Positions 1-14,964 of a DNA stretch of 64,000 bases are shown here, in pieces. The position numbers and the translations under genes were made by a program. This DNA is from Pogonophryne albipinna (lineage: Eukaryota > Chordata > Actinopteri > Perciformes > Artedidraconidae): the NCBI GenBank assembly GCA_028583405.1, contig JAPTMU010000027.1, positions 1,178,001 through 1,242,000 of the forward strand, read 5' to 3'. Numbering within the stretch: position 1 is the stretch's first letter; every line of letters begins with the position of its first letter. A model generated the notes under the pieces. That model saw only the letters and a program-made list of their open reading frames with translations, was not told where the DNA came from and searched no databases.

Positions 1-412
1 TCTCTCTAACGGTTTCAACATAAACTGTACCAACAATAAATACCTCACGATGTACCTAGCTAATTATGAGCTTGCTTTACTTTCACGGAACACATTTTTG
101 GTGAAAACAAATTTAACAAAGTAACATATTTACCAACACATTTTCTACGCCACTGTACATACTTACATTTAAATGTGTACTGCGTCGCTTCAGCTATTTT
201 CCGCCAAAGATATTGGAAATTGGTCGGTGCGCAAAGCATTGTGGAGATTTTATGACCGCAGAGTCTACACATGTGCAGCCTCGAAATTTCCCGCAACGAA
301 GTACGCCGGCCTCGGTAGAATTCCAAGTATCCTGGACATTGGAACAGTCCTGAAATAGTGGCTCTGGAGCAGCTTTCCTCGACATTGAGAAACACCCAGG
401 AAGTAACAATTA
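1..412. other. Unassigned sequence
   Basis: No coding region or repeat structure could be recognised. Short open frames on both strands overlap each other and show no conserved motif. Confidence 0.5.
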
Positions 413-1449
413 CCGGGGCCCTTTCTCACTTCTCTTATTTTTAATTTCTTCGCTCCTCGGTCTCGGTCTCACTGGAAGTTGATTTGTCTGCGCCCTCTTG
501 AGTAGCGTCCCAATGGCCTTATTTTTGCCGGAGGAGCGAGGAGTGATAATGGAGGAACCACCAGACCATCCTTCGATGAAATCCTCAGACACTCGCCCCG
601 CCCCCTTACTGTGTATCGCTCACTGATTGGACGATGCAGTGCATGCACTGATCTGATGCTTCTTGACATGAGAGCAGTTTCCCAGCGGAGTGAAGAAAAT
701 ACATGATCCTCACGGGACTCACTCCTCAGTTTATACCGTATTTTGTTTCAATTAATGTATCATTTAGTTACAAATATGTGATATATCTGAACAACAAAGT
801 GGTCAAAAATAATTGTATTCATTTTTTGGAAACATTTTCATGATCGCTTTTTTCGTTTTACATTTTCATTTATTGTCATTTCCATTCAGTCAGTCATTAA
901 GTGCTATTTAAAATGTTAATGTGCTACATATCCACACAAACAAACAAAGTGTGCAATCCAATGAATGTTAATCTAACTGGGTTTTCATAGATAACATATC
1001 TCTTTTTCTTCTCTCAATTATTATATTTCTATTGTGCACTCTAATCAATATTAATCAAACTATTGTTCGTTTATACATTTTAAGAATGGCGTTTATCTTT
1101 TTTGAGAATGAGTTCTTATTTTATTTAATGTATTTGGGTCTACAACAGATGATACAAATGTTTGTGTCAGTAAATGTGTACTAACCGAGGCGGGGCTGTG
1201 TGTGGAAATAACGGGGACAGAGCTGGCTGCTGTCAGACGATCAGCTGTGCGAAGTCATCACAAACGGACGTTGCTTCACGTGACGCTCCGGAGGAAAGGA
1301 CGTCCCATTGCTCTTAAAACTCATTTCCCTGCTTCTCGTGGTTTCCTTGCGTCTCTCCATGCTTCCCTGGTGGGAGGGACTAGTCACAGGGAAACGACGC
1401 AAGTGAGGGACGCAAGTAATTCATTTAACCGAAGTGAGAAGGACCCCGG
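413..1449. mobile_element. Candidate DNA transposon with TTTCTCACTTC-type inverted ends
   Basis: The left edge (from 413) starts CCGGGGCCCTTTCTCACTTC. The right edge (to 1449), read in reverse complement, is CCGGGGTCCTTCTCACTTC, so the ends are inverted repeats with one base missing. The left end resembles the left end of the element at 50372-51499 (GGCCCTTTCTCATTT), which suggests a related family. No transposase is visible and no clear target duplication was found. The interior is AT-rich in the middle (about 730-1160) and GC-richer near the ends. The boundaries could be off by a few bases. Confidence 0.4.
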
Positions 1450-1570
1450 GAACAGCAGAAGAAGACAGACAGGAAGTAGACACTAACGGGAACGGTAGAA
1501 GAAGACAGACAGGAAGGAAACACTAGCGGGAACAGCAGAAGAAGACAGACAGGAAGGAAACACTAACAGG
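1449..1570. repeat. 40-bp tandem repeat, about three units
   Basis: Three nearly identical units contain AGAAGAAGACAGACAGGAAG followed by a CACTAACGG-like segment. A single similar unit lies at 20512-20550 inside a hAT-like element. The array abuts the right end of the candidate transposon at 413-1449. Confidence 0.8.
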
Positions 1571-1642
1571 ATAGAAACTTGTTACAGATAACATATTTTA
1601 TCAATATTGTGAATCAAGTCGATGGTTTATGTAGTAGTGTAA

Positions 1643-1703
1643 TAAGGGGGATAATGTGCAGCGACATGTGGATCAGGATCCTGACGCTGCACATTATCCC
1701 TTA
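1643..1703. repeat. Hairpin with about 20-bp stem
   Basis: The left arm TAAGGGGGATAATGTGCAGCG pairs with the right arm CGCTGCACATTATCCCTTAC across a roughly 20-base loop, with one or two bulged G residues. The loop contains the palindrome GGATC...GATCC. It may be a very short inverted-repeat element or a remnant; no target duplication could be assigned. Confidence 0.7.
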
Positions 1704-2140
1704 CTCATATTGCAACAGTTAAAAATGGTCTTAACTGTCACAAGCACAGAAGACATCCTGGCAGGCTTGGAAGTTAAACCTGATGTTTGGAGTTTGGTTG
1801 GCATAAGTAAGTAAGTAAAGTGTATTTATAAAGCACTTTTCACAGACAAAGTCACAAAGTGCTTGACCAAACAATAAAACATCATCATAGGAATCGTACA
1901 ATGATAAATGACCACACAAGCCACGTGTTAAGAAGTCATAAAAGCACCAAAACACAATAAAAACATGGAATAAAATAGTATAAAATCAAGCACACCGGTT
2001 ACGCAAACGCCTGCCCAAACAGGAATGTCTTTAAATTAGTTTTAAAGGAGTCAACAGAGTCAGCGGACCGTAGGTGAGCGGGCAGAGCGTTCCATAGCTT
2101 AGGAGCCACGGCCTCGAACGCTCGATCACCGTGGGTCTTA

Positions 2141-2490
2141 AGGCCGCTACACACCAACCTGAGACCAAAGAATGTGTCCCGAAGGCGTCCCGACTTCTAC
2201 GCCGCCCACCTACGCCGCCAAGACTTCAGTCGACGAGTGGCAATAACTGTCCTTACCAGCAGGCAGCGGTAGTGTGTATTCGTCATTCAAAAGAGGCAAC
2301 AGCCAATCAGAGTGATTTATTTGGCCGACTTTCTTTGGCCGATTCAACATTGAATCGGCCACGGAAGGTGTGAAAATGTGGCGTAAAGCAACGACGGTGC
2401 GGGACACACCAACCTGAGTAGGGCGCCGTGAATGCCCGACTGCCTCTGACGGCCTCTGACTCCCAAAATCGGGTAGGTGTGTCAGGGCCT
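2141..2490. mobile_element. PIF/Harbinger-like MITE inserted in the L2
   Basis: The two ends are AGGCCGCTACACACC (left) and, in reverse complement, AGGCCCTGACACACC (right), flanked on both sides by TTA (2138-2140 and 2491-2493). Removing the element plus one TTA restores an uninterrupted LINE reading frame across the site (THLKTHGDRAF), which confirms the boundaries. A 3-bp TTA duplication is the PIF/Harbinger signature. TTAA also reads as duplicated, so piggyBac-like ends are an alternative, but symmetric ends favour TTA. The terminal motif resembles that of the MITE at 36551. Confidence 0.75.
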
Positions 2491-3139
2491 TTAAGGTGAG
2501 TACGTGGGACAGACAGTAAATTGAGCATGCGTGACCTGAGTGGGAGAGCTGATGTATATGGATGAATTAGGTCAGCCACATATGCAGGAGTCTGACCGTG
2601 CAATGCTCTGTAGGTGAGAGTGAGGATTTTGAACTGGATCCTATAAACTACAGGGAGCCAGTGAAGAGATCTGAGTATTGGGATAATGTGGGACCGTTTA
2701 TTTGACCGAGTGAGAAGTCTACCAGCTGCATTCTGGACTGCCTGCAGACGACCAAGAGCAGACATGCTGAGAGAGGAGAACAGTGCGTTGCAATAGTCAA
2801 TGCAAGATGAAATAAACGCATGTATAATCATTTCTAGGTCGGCTGTTGAGACTACAGATCTCAGTTTCCTAATGTTTCGTAGGTGGAAGAAACAAGATCT
2901 CGTCAGTTGCTTAACATGGGTGTCAAATGATTGGTCAAATATTACCCCTAAGTTTGGAGTTGGCAGCAGAGGAATATGGTCAAATACTTCTCAAAATCAT
3001 GTGCACAACCTTTTCTGGTGCAACAACCAGAACCTCCGTCTTATCAGCATAGAGCTGTAAGAAGTTTTCTGCCGTCCAGTCCATAATAGCACTAAAACAT
3101 TCTAAGAGCCTAGATATCCTAAAAGCCTCACTTGTCACA

Positions 3140-3519
3140 GTCTGCTTTCTCACTCACCTATTTTCTGCATTAACATTCCTTAGTCACCTGGTAGTCACAC
3201 CCTGTCTCTCTCTCTCACTCTGTTACACCCATCAGCTCCATTAGTATTTAGGCCCACTTCACTTTCACCTCAGTGCCAGATCGTACTTTGCAGCATGCCA
3301 GTCTTTCCCGCATTACCCTCCAGATTGCTCTCCCGGTTTCGACCCTGCCTGTCCCTGACCAGCCTGCCTCGCCTGCTCCCTGACCTGTTCTGTACCTGCG
3401 ACTCCCGTCCTGCTTTCTCCTGGAACCCTCGCCTGTACCCGACCAGCCCTTTGCCTACTATCTGCCGTTTGTCTCCTACCAGCCTATTGCCTTCAATAAA
3501 GCTGGTTACCTCAGCTCGT
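3140..3519 (+). mobile_element. 380-bp insertion of unknown class in the L2
   Basis: The segment interrupts the L2 reading frame between DVT and the following EAFRI block. It is flanked by TTGTCACA (3132-3139) and TTGTGACA (3520-3527), an 8-bp duplication with one mismatch. It is rich in CCTGCC/CTGACC words and carries AATAAA near its right end (about 3494). There are no inverted ends. It could be a SINE-like or LTR-derived sequence; I do not recognise the family. Confidence 0.55.
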
Positions 3520-4005
3520 TTGTGACATCACTAGGTTTGAACGAAATGTGGAGCTGAATATCGTCCGCTTATAAGTGATATGTAATGTTAAATCTGTTTA
3601 TGATCTGTCCTAAGGGTAGCAAATATAGGGAGAATAACAGAGGCCCCAAGACCGAGCCCCGCGGGACACCACAGACAGTGGAGAGGAGTTTGACACAAAG
3701 TCTCCAATCGAGACATTGAAACTTCTGTCAGCAAGATATGATGCAAACCAGTCTAGTGCTATGCCAGATATGCCCACCCAGTCACGTAACCTCTTGATCA
3801 GGATATGGTGGTCAGTGTCAAACGCAGAACTTAGGTCAAGAAGTACTAACACAGAGCAATCACCCACATCAGAAGCCATCAGGATGTCGTTAGAAACCCT
3901 CAGGAGAGCCATTTCAGTGGAGTGCTTTTTCCGAAACCCCGACTGGAACTTATCATAAATATTGTGCCTCTCCAATGCAGCAGTGAGTTGGTTGGCCACA
4001 ACCTA

Positions 4006-5650
<1,645 letters not shown>

Positions 5651-5846
5651 AAACTGTTATAACACCAGATACGTATTAAACCTAAACTGTTATAACACCA
5701 GATACGTATTAAACCTAAACTGTTATAACATTAGATATGTATTAAACTTAAACTGTTATAACACCAGATACGTATTAAACCTAAACTGTTATAACACCAG
5801 GTACGTATTAAACCTAAACTGTTATAACACCAGATACGTATTAAAC
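5651..5846. repeat. 33-bp minisatellite, about six units
   Basis: The unit begins AAACTGTTATAACACCAGAT and continues through ACGTATTAAACCT. Units are nearly identical, with a few substitutions in the third. The 33-bp period equals 11 codons, so one frame stays open across the array and extends on both sides, but there is no sign that it is translated. Confidence 0.95.
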
Positions 5847-6162
5847 TTCACCAACTAACTTTAACGATTTCTTCGTCTAAACCAGGGGTGCCCAACCAGT
5901 CGATCCGCTACCGGACGATCGCGGGGAGATTCCCAGTCGTTCGCGAGATGTGTCTAAAAATAGAACAACAATATTCTGTTTTATCGTTAATGTCCTATAA
6001 CATAATCTTCCTGTGCTAGAATAATGCACTTGAACGCACCAAAGCTTTGTGATTGGCGTGACCCCATGTGTCGGGGCGTGGCTGGTGGGCAGTGGGCACT
6101 AGTTCGCTGACGTTGTCCGTGTCAACAGGAGTGACAGTCCGCACACACACAAGACCACAATT

Positions 6163-7943
6163 GTGGCAGAAGCAAAAGAGACCAAAATATATCATTTTCA
6201 CTCCGAGTGGGAGGATGATTATTTTTGTATTTATTCTACGGTGGCCCTGAAGTGCAAAACACCACAGCATTTCACAAAACGCTACATCATTTCAGAAAAC
6301 ACCACAGCATTTCACAAAACACCTCAGCATTTCAGAAAACACCTCAGCATTTCAGAAAACACTACAGCATTTCACATTGGACGGAAAGGGTATTCCTTTA
6401 GGGAGAACACTTCTTGTTTGTGATTGGACAGAGCCGCCACAGAAGCACTGCTGTGATTGGTTGTTTTTGCTGCCAGTCAATAAATGACGCTTCGTGATTG
6501 GTCAACACCCGACAGCGAAATATGTCCCAACCTTTATATATACAGTCTATGGTCCCAACACATCAGCCGTTAGCACACACTCACAGCTCCTCATATCTGT
6601 TCAGAAACTGGACAAAAGTTAAACATATACAAAACACAGACCGTCTATGTCATGGCGAATACAGTCGCTGCTTTATTTATGTCTGTATCACGTTGTTGTG
6701 AGTGTGGACGGAGCAGCAACAGGTTAGTTTAGCCCTGGTTGAGTCTGATGGATCCGATTCCATTCAGAAAACACGCATTTTAAAAGCTTTTCGCCTGCCG
6801 TCTTATCTGCAGACTTGTCAAAGTGTTAATTCATGGTTTTTACTAACCGGTATCAGTATGTTGTTACTTCGGCATCACTTTGAAACGTGTATTACAATTA
6901 AATCACGGTCAAATATGTTCATTTTGTTGTAGTTGGTATCTCCCATATGATTTACATGGAGATACACCCCGCCCCCTCTCCAGCGCCTCTTGTTTTAATG
7001 ACAGGAGCAAACACAGCTGACAGCCGCGTGGGTGAAACTCGAGCGATTTGAGCGATGCGAATATTGGGTGGTCTACCATAGTATTTACATGGAGATAAGC
7101 CCCTTAAAAACCATGAATTAATAAAGCATTAATTCTGTGTTTACTCCTGTCATTCAAACAAGACCCTGGAGAGGGGGCGGGGCGTATCTCCATGTAAATC
7201 CTATCGGAATCGGATCGATCAGGCTAAACTAACCTGTAGCTGCTCCGTCCACACTCACAACAACGTCATACAGACATAAATAAAGCAGCGACTGTATTCG
7301 CCATGACATAGACAGTCTGTGTTTTGTACATGTTTAACTTTTGTCCAGTTTCTGAACAGATATGAGGAGCTGTGAGCTCTGAGTGCTAACAGCTAACGGC
7401 TGATGTGTTGGGCCAATCACGAAGCGTCATTTCTTGACTGGCAGCAAAAACAACCAATCACAGCAGTGCTTCTATGGCTGGCTCTGTCCAATCACAAACA
7501 AGAAGTGTTCTCCCTAAGGAATACCCTTTCCGTCCAATGTGAAATGCTGTGGCGTTTTGTGAAATGCTGTGGCGTTTTGTGATATGCTGTTGTGTTTTGC
7601 ACTTCAGGGCCACCGTATATCCAATTCAAAGTCCATCTGTCTCATCTGCAATGCGAGCGTGGCTTTATCGAAGAAGGGTAATATAGAGCGGCATTTCAAA
7701 ACGGTGCACAAACGCTACGAGACGGAATTCCCTCCTAATTCTGCCCTACGCTCCCAAAAGGGGAGGGGCCTGAAAGGACAGCTAAATGCACAGCAGTCCA
7801 TTTTCACCAGGCCCAACAACAAGAGCAAGGCTGCTACCAGAGCATCTTATCGTGTCAGTCACGTTCCAGAGAAACACATGAAGTCTTTCAAAGACGGCGA
7901 AGTTGTGAAAGAAGCATTCCTGGAGGCTGCCGACGCGCTTTAG
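6163..7943 (+). pseudogene. hAT transposase N-terminal fragment, split by foldback insertion
   Basis: The coding segment 6163-6236 (start codon position GTG here, ATG in copy 2) resumes at 7618-7943. The second part contains a BED-type zinc finger: CLIC, then about 20 residues, then HFKTVH. A basic segment with NNKSKAATRAS follows, and the frame ends soon after FLEAADAL. The family (GTF2IRD2/SCAND3-like hAT transposases) normally continues with a long RNase H-fold catalytic domain, absent here. The protein could at most bind DNA; expression is not shown. Confidence 0.8.
6237..7617. mobile_element. Foldback element with long inverted arms
   Basis: The ends are TACGGTGGCCCTGAAGTGC on both arms in inverted orientation. 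The arms run roughly 6237-7030 and 7125-7617, with the right arm lacking about 170-300 bp present in the left. Near each end are 20-bp tandem units (ACCACAGCATTTCACAAAAC type, about six left and three right). Flanks TATTC (left) and TATCC (right) suggest a 5-bp duplication. The unoccupied site is visible in hAT copy 2 near 62056-62064. The arm interiors match 56385-56850, inside a different hAT element. Confidence 0.85.
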
Positions 7944-8704
7944 GGGATAGTAAAAATAACAGCAGCATTTCAACAGGTTTTTGATATAATAAAAACTCAA
8001 GTTAGATACCGTTATTAATCAGCTGTAAGTTTGAGTTTGTTTGAACTTATTCATTATAATTATTGTACAAAATGGTATAAGAATGCAAACTTAAATTGAT
8101 TATAGTCTATTATCAATTCAGGTTAAGAAACTAGTGTTGCTTGCATCCTATTTTAAAGGCATTTCTTTTTATACTCTACTAAAATACAACAAAAAAAGGG
8201 TTTGATTCTATTAATTTAGTCTTTTTTATTGCACTTTGGCATCAGATTCCTGTGTAGCTTCAGATCTGAGTCGTCTTATTAGTAAGCCTAATTTATACTT
8301 TTGTCGCAACACTATTTTTATATAATGGCAAAGAAAGGGTTCAGAGTCTTTTTTTTTTTTCCTGTGTCATATGTGGCAGCACTGTTCAATGTTTCTTGAA
8401 AACATTACCCACTGTAGTGACGTGTGAATACACTCCAACTCTGTATCAACAACACTGTTGTGTAACTTCAGTTAAATACTTGTATGTGTGTAGATTAGAA
8501 AGAGGTAAGATAAAGGATCTGCAGTATTTTATGAAGTATTAATCGTACAAAGGTCAGTTTTATACAAGTAGAAGTGTGTATTTACCTGGTAGTAGGCTGT
8601 CAGTAATGGCTACGCCTCTCTATTTGGACTGGTAGATCTCGGCAGACTGGCAACTTTAAAAGTAGCTCTCGGTTCAAAAAAGGTTGGGCACCCCTGATCT
8701 AAAC

Positions 8705-9060
8705 CATCAACATTTTTTTTTTGTTATAACATGTAGTTATTTATACAGTGCATGAATGTAGAGAATGAAATAGATCAAAAAGCATGTGCGAGATTGCATA
8801 ATCTTAAAGTCATCATTGTGTTGCCGTGCTGTTGACGATCTTCTTTATTGAAACACTGTGATGAATCCTCTCAGTGTGTCTGGTTGAGCTGCAAACACAC
8901 ACTGATCTTCTTATGTTGCATTTACATGTTTCTTTCCAGGCTTGTTTGCTGCCTTCATTGATCAATGCACTTGTCATTTTTTGGTTTTGGTTTTCCCGGG
9001 TCGCCGAGGGTGCTGGCGTTGTTTGTTCTCCTCGGCTCCCTGAAGTCTGCTGAGCTAACA
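8705..9060. other. Unassigned sequence before the L2 LINE
   Basis: No feature recognised; the 5' leader of the LINE may start within it, since no target duplication fixes the boundary. Confidence 0.4.
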
Positions 9061-9091
9061 TTTCTGACTCCACCCTAACTCCGCGGCTCGT

Positions 9092-12000
9092 GTGGGTCTT
9101 CCCATCACGCTGCGATCAGCCGGCTTCCCCGCTGACATCGTCTATCCCTGCCGCCTACAGCCGGTGGCTATCAAGCTAGCTAACAAGCTAGTAGGCTGGT
9201 CCCCCGGCTCCCACTCTGCACCAGGCAGGCTGCCCCTCATACGATTCTCCTCCGGAAACCACTGGAATTACTCTCCTGATATGCTGTGGATTATCCTTCT
9301 CAATTTATCTGGACTCACACCGCTCCTTCTTCCACGGTCATCCGGCTCCTGGTCTCTGCTGCCCGGGTCCCCAGCATTAGCTAGCTCCGTGCTAGCGCCA
9401 CTTCACTGGATCATGCCGCCGCTCTACTCCCTGTCAGATCTCCACTCCTTTAATAACCGCCTGCGTCCGGACTGCATGGACATCCTCGCAGATAATGAAA
9501 TACTCCGCAAACGCCGTCCTCCACACAGAGGCTCTGGCCGTACGTTTTTATTTCATTCCACGTCTCCACACTCCATCCCGTCCATTCGGTCCTGTCACAC
9601 GCCCACACTACGCCATCACAACAAACAACACGTGAATCTGACCAATCTCCTTCCACTCCCCCGGTCCACACAACCCCCCCCAATGCAACGTCACCTCAGA
9701 GCAGCCCTGCTCAACACACGCTCCATCCACAATAAAAGCCACATTCTAAATGAATTCATTAAAGACAATAACCTGGACTTTCTGTATCTGACCGAAACAT
9801 GGCAAAAACTATTTTTCTTTAAATCAAATCACCCCAGCAGGATTCACATACAAACCTCGCCCACAAGGGCGGGGTGGTGGTATAGCTGCTATTATCAGAA
9901 AGGAAATAAAAGCTACCATAATCCCCATCCCTGATGTTTCTTCATTTGAACACCTGATCTTTAAACTCTCTGGTCCCACTCCCCTGGTCACAGCCATCAT
10001 CTACCGTCCCCCGAAGCCAAACCCCTCCTTTCTCTCCGACCTCTCTGACATTCTCACTCAGCTTTCTGCCATATCCCCATCTGTTCTCCTCTTAGGTGAT
10101 TTTAACATTCATGTTGACGACCCGACCTGCAAATATGCCTCTGAATTTAAGGAAGCCCTTCACTGCTGCAACTTCTCTCAACACATCAACTTCCCAACAC
10201 ACAGCCGTGGTCACATCCTGGATTTGGTCTGCTCCACTGGTCTCACCATCCATCATCTGTCCAGCCTCAATCTCCACATCTCTGATCACCTGGCCATCAT
10301 CATGGACATCAACATCCCCATCCCCGCCCAAAAGCAAAAACGCACAATAACCTACAGAAGTCTCAAATCCATCTCACCTTCAGCAATCACTGCCTCCATT
10401 ACCTGCAAGATGTCTGTCTCCCCCCCCCCACTTTCTGAAAACCCATCTGAACTTGTGGACTATTATAACAGCACCCTCTCCTTCTGTCTCAATGAACTGG
10501 CCCCCACAAAAACAAAAAATGTCTCTTTCATACACTCCGCCCCCTGGTATACCCCCGAACTCCGCCAAATGAAATCAAGGAAACGTCAACTTGAACGCCA
10601 ACACAAGAAAACCACACTAACAGTCCATCTTCAAATCTACAAAGACTATCTCCAGCAGTACAGTAACGCACTCAAAGCAGCCCGGTCTAATTACTACTCA
10701 CAAATCATTCAGTCTGGCTCCAGCAACCCCAAGCGTCTGTTCTCCACCATCAGCAAACTTCTCAAACCCTGTGACAACGCCACCTCATCCTTCACCACCG
10801 AACGGTGCAACTCCTTCCTCTCGTTTTTCCAAACCAAAATCAGCAACATTTACAGCAATCTGACACCCTCATCAGCACCCCCCACCTCCCCTCCTGGCTG
10901 CCCCCCCTTCACCTCACAGCCCCTGTCCCACTTCTCCCCTGTGACCCCCATGCAACTGTCCCACTTCATGACTGGAATTAACTCCACCTGCACACTTGAC
11001 CCAATGCCCTCCAAATGTGTTAAAGAGAGCCTCCCTGCCATCTCCCAACTCATCACCACCATCATTAACTCCTCCCTCAGATCTGGATCAGTTCCCCCCT
11101 CTCTCAAACTGGCTGCTGTCACACCCATTCTCAAAAGACCTGGACTCACACCTGACATCATGTCCAACTTCCGGCCCATCTCAAATCTCCCCTTTCTGTC
11201 AAAAATACTTGAACGTGTCGTTGCCTCACAACTTAAATCCCACCTCAGCTCCAATGACCTCTTTGAGCCATTTCAATCCGGTTTCCGATCAAAACACAGC
11301 ACAGAAACAGCTCTTCTGAATATCACAAACGACCTCCTCCTCTCCTCTGACTCCGGCAACCTGAACATCCTCATCCTCCTCGACCTCACCGCAGCATTCA
11401 ACACCATCAACCACGCCATCCTGCTGTCCCTCCTCGAATCATCACTCAACATCACCGACACTGCACTCTCCTGGCTGAAATCCTACCTCACCGACAGACA
11501 TCAGTTTATCAACATCAACAACTGCACCTCCTCCACTGCTCCTCTGTCCCAAGGCGTCCCCCAGGGTTCGGTGCTTGGCCCCCTCCTCTTCATCCTCTAC
11601 ATGCTCCCCCTTGGCAAAATAATTTGTCGCCACAACCTTCAATTTCACTGCTACGCCGATGACATCCAACTTTATATCTCAACAAAAACCATCACCCCCA
11701 CAACACACTCCACTCTCACCAACTGTCTCTCAGAAATAAAAGCATGGATGCAAACAAACTATCTCCAACTGAACAGTGCCAAATCAGACATCATCATCAT
11801 CGGCCCCCCATCCCGTACCAAAACCATCCAGAACTTCACCATTGACAGCCACCCTCTATCTCCCCCCCCCTCACATCCGCAACCTCGGAGTCATCTTCGA
11901 CAGTCAGCTCAAATTCAACCACCACATAAATCACATCACCAGGACCGCCTTTTTCCACCTCAAAAACATTGCCCGTCTCCGCCCATCACTCTCCTCCTCT

Positions 12001-13023
12001 GCTGCTGAAACCCTGATTCATGCATTCATCACTTCACGACTCGACTACTGCAATAGCATCCTCTACGGCAGTGATTCTCAAATGGGGGTACGCGGACCCC
12101 TAGGGGTACGTTGGGGTACTGCAGGGGGTACGTGAGATTAAAAAAAACAACTAAAAAAAGTTAATTAAAAAAATACCATGCATGATTACAAAAATAATCT
12201 TAGTACATAGAAAACACAATTTTATATAAAATATTCCTAGAACCACCTCATATAAACATGTCAAATGTGTGTATTGTATAGTTTTGCACAATATATGATT
12301 TTGTTCATTGGTTTGTTAAACTTCAATTGAAAAAGTCCTTGGAAAAATCTGTTTACATTTTTTTTCGTTATGTTATTATTTTTCATGCATAAAATGAAAA
12401 TATCCTTAGTTTGTTGTAATGCATGCATGAAGGAGTAAATCAATCACACACTGAGGGAACATCACTATATTGGAATTATTTGTATAGGGTTTTTCGATCA
12501 AAAATGTTCGGGGTCGGTCAGGGGGTACTTGGCTGAGAAAATGTTTCAAAGGGGGTACATTACTGGAAAAAGTTTGAGAAGCACTGCTCTACGGCATACC
12601 ATCCAACCTCCTCAATAAACTCCAACATATCCAGAACTCTGCTGCCCGCCTCCTCACTCACACCCGCTCCTGAGACCACATCACTCCCGTCCTCCAGAAC
12701 CTCCACTGGCTCCCCGTCCGTCAAAGAATCAACTTCAAACTCCTCCTGATTACTCACAAAGCCCTCAACAATCAGGCCCCCCCCCCTACCTCACAGACCT
12801 GCTGCACCACCACACCCCTTCCCGCTGCCTCCGCTCATCAGAAGCCAACCTCCTATCCATCCCCACCCGCACCAATCACCGGACCTGGGGGGACAGAGCC
12901 TTCTCCGTCGCTGCCCCCTCCCTCTGGAACTCACTCCCCAAACCCATCAGAGACTGCACTGACCTCACCACCTTCAAAAAACTCACAAAAACTCACCTCT
13001 TCAACCTGGCTTTTAATGTGTGA
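9092..13023 (+). pseudogene. L2 endonuclease-reverse transcriptase, broken
   Basis: The endonuclease starts around 9690 (LLNTRSIHNKS, then LYLTETW) and continues through LLLGDFNIHVDDP to SDHLAI at about 10280. The reverse transcriptase follows: FQSGFRSKHSTETALL near 11275, LLDLTAAFNTINHA near 11380, [18 protein letters not shown] near 11550 and FHCYADDIQLY near 11645. The YADD catalytic pair is intact, but AFDT reads AFNT, so the first catalytic aspartate is replaced. Frameshifts occur near 9811 and in a C-tract near 11866. The C-terminal domain resumes after the MITE and has a stop in its SRDH-like segment near 12672. Confidence 0.88.
12069..12586. mobile_element. hAT MITE in the L2 LINE
   Basis: The ends are CAGTGATTCTCAAA and, in reverse complement, CAGTGCTTCTCAAA. 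The flanking CTCTACGG is duplicated perfectly (12061-12068 and 12587-12594). The interior is AT-rich and non-coding, with GGGGGTAC words near both ends. No transposase is present, so it depends on a partner. Confidence 0.93.
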
Positions 13024-13170
13024 TTGTTTTTGTATTATTTGACTTTAACTTTAACTATATATTTATTTGTTGTTCCTTTATTTTATTGTATCTTCACTAT
13101 ATCTGTAAAGCGTCTTTGAGCACCTGTAAAAGCGCTAACAAATTAAATCTATTATTATTATTATTATTTA

Positions 13171-14964
<1,794 letters not shown>

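Larger units (their letters stand above)
2020..3999 (-). pseudogene. L2 reverse transcriptase remnant
   Basis: Reading from 3999 downward, the palm shows an FQSGFRKKHSTEMALL segment, then LLDLSSAFDT (first catalytic aspartate region), then a [16 protein letters not shown] block. The catalytic YADD motif has lost its tyrosine codon: the reading is HL-stop-ADD (TAA near 3568). After the 380-bp insertion the same protein resumes with a DWTAENFLQL segment, and the C-terminal part (about 2831 to 2500) has the family-typical SCIDYCNALF and LRSLHWLPV motifs. It cannot be functional because of the stop and the insertions. Confidence 0.85.
1795..4005 (-). mobile_element. L2-type LINE, 5'-truncated, minus strand
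   Basis: The minus strand encodes the reverse transcriptase palm and the C-terminal domain of an L2-group (CR1 superfamily) non-LTR retrotransposon, ending near 1795-1820 in a 3' tail with TAAG-type short repeats. The endonuclease domain is absent, as expected for 5' truncation during reverse transcription. Two later insertions interrupt it: a 350-bp MITE at 2141-2490 and a 380-bp segment at 3140-3519. The exact 5' edge near 4005 is uncertain. Confidence 0.85.
5883..8696 (+). mobile_element. hAT element, copy 1 (internally deleted)
   Basis: The termini are CAGGGGTGCCCAACC and its inverted match GGTTGGGCACCCCTG. The flanks GTCTAAAC (5875-5882) and ATCTAAAC (8697-8704) are an 8-bp target duplication with one mismatch, the hAT signature. 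The interior encodes only the N-terminal zinc finger region of a transposase; the catalytic and dimerisation regions are missing. A foldback element (6237-7617) is inserted in it. The same family recurs at 61741-63129 with the same internal deletion. Confidence 0.93.
9061..13170 (+). mobile_element. L2-type LINE, nearly full length
   Basis: The element has an endonuclease domain, a reverse transcriptase, the L2 C-terminal domain, and a 3' end of the form AAAGCGCTAACAAATTAAAT followed by an ATT microsatellite (13143-13170), which is the typical L2 3' repeat tail. A hAT MITE (12069-12586) interrupts it. The 5' boundary was placed where the coding-like C-rich sequence begins and is uncertain. 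Confidence 0.88.

Noticed and set aside
5651..5846. CRISPR-like array
   Set aside because: Units are directly adjacent with no unique spacers, and the organism is a eukaryote.
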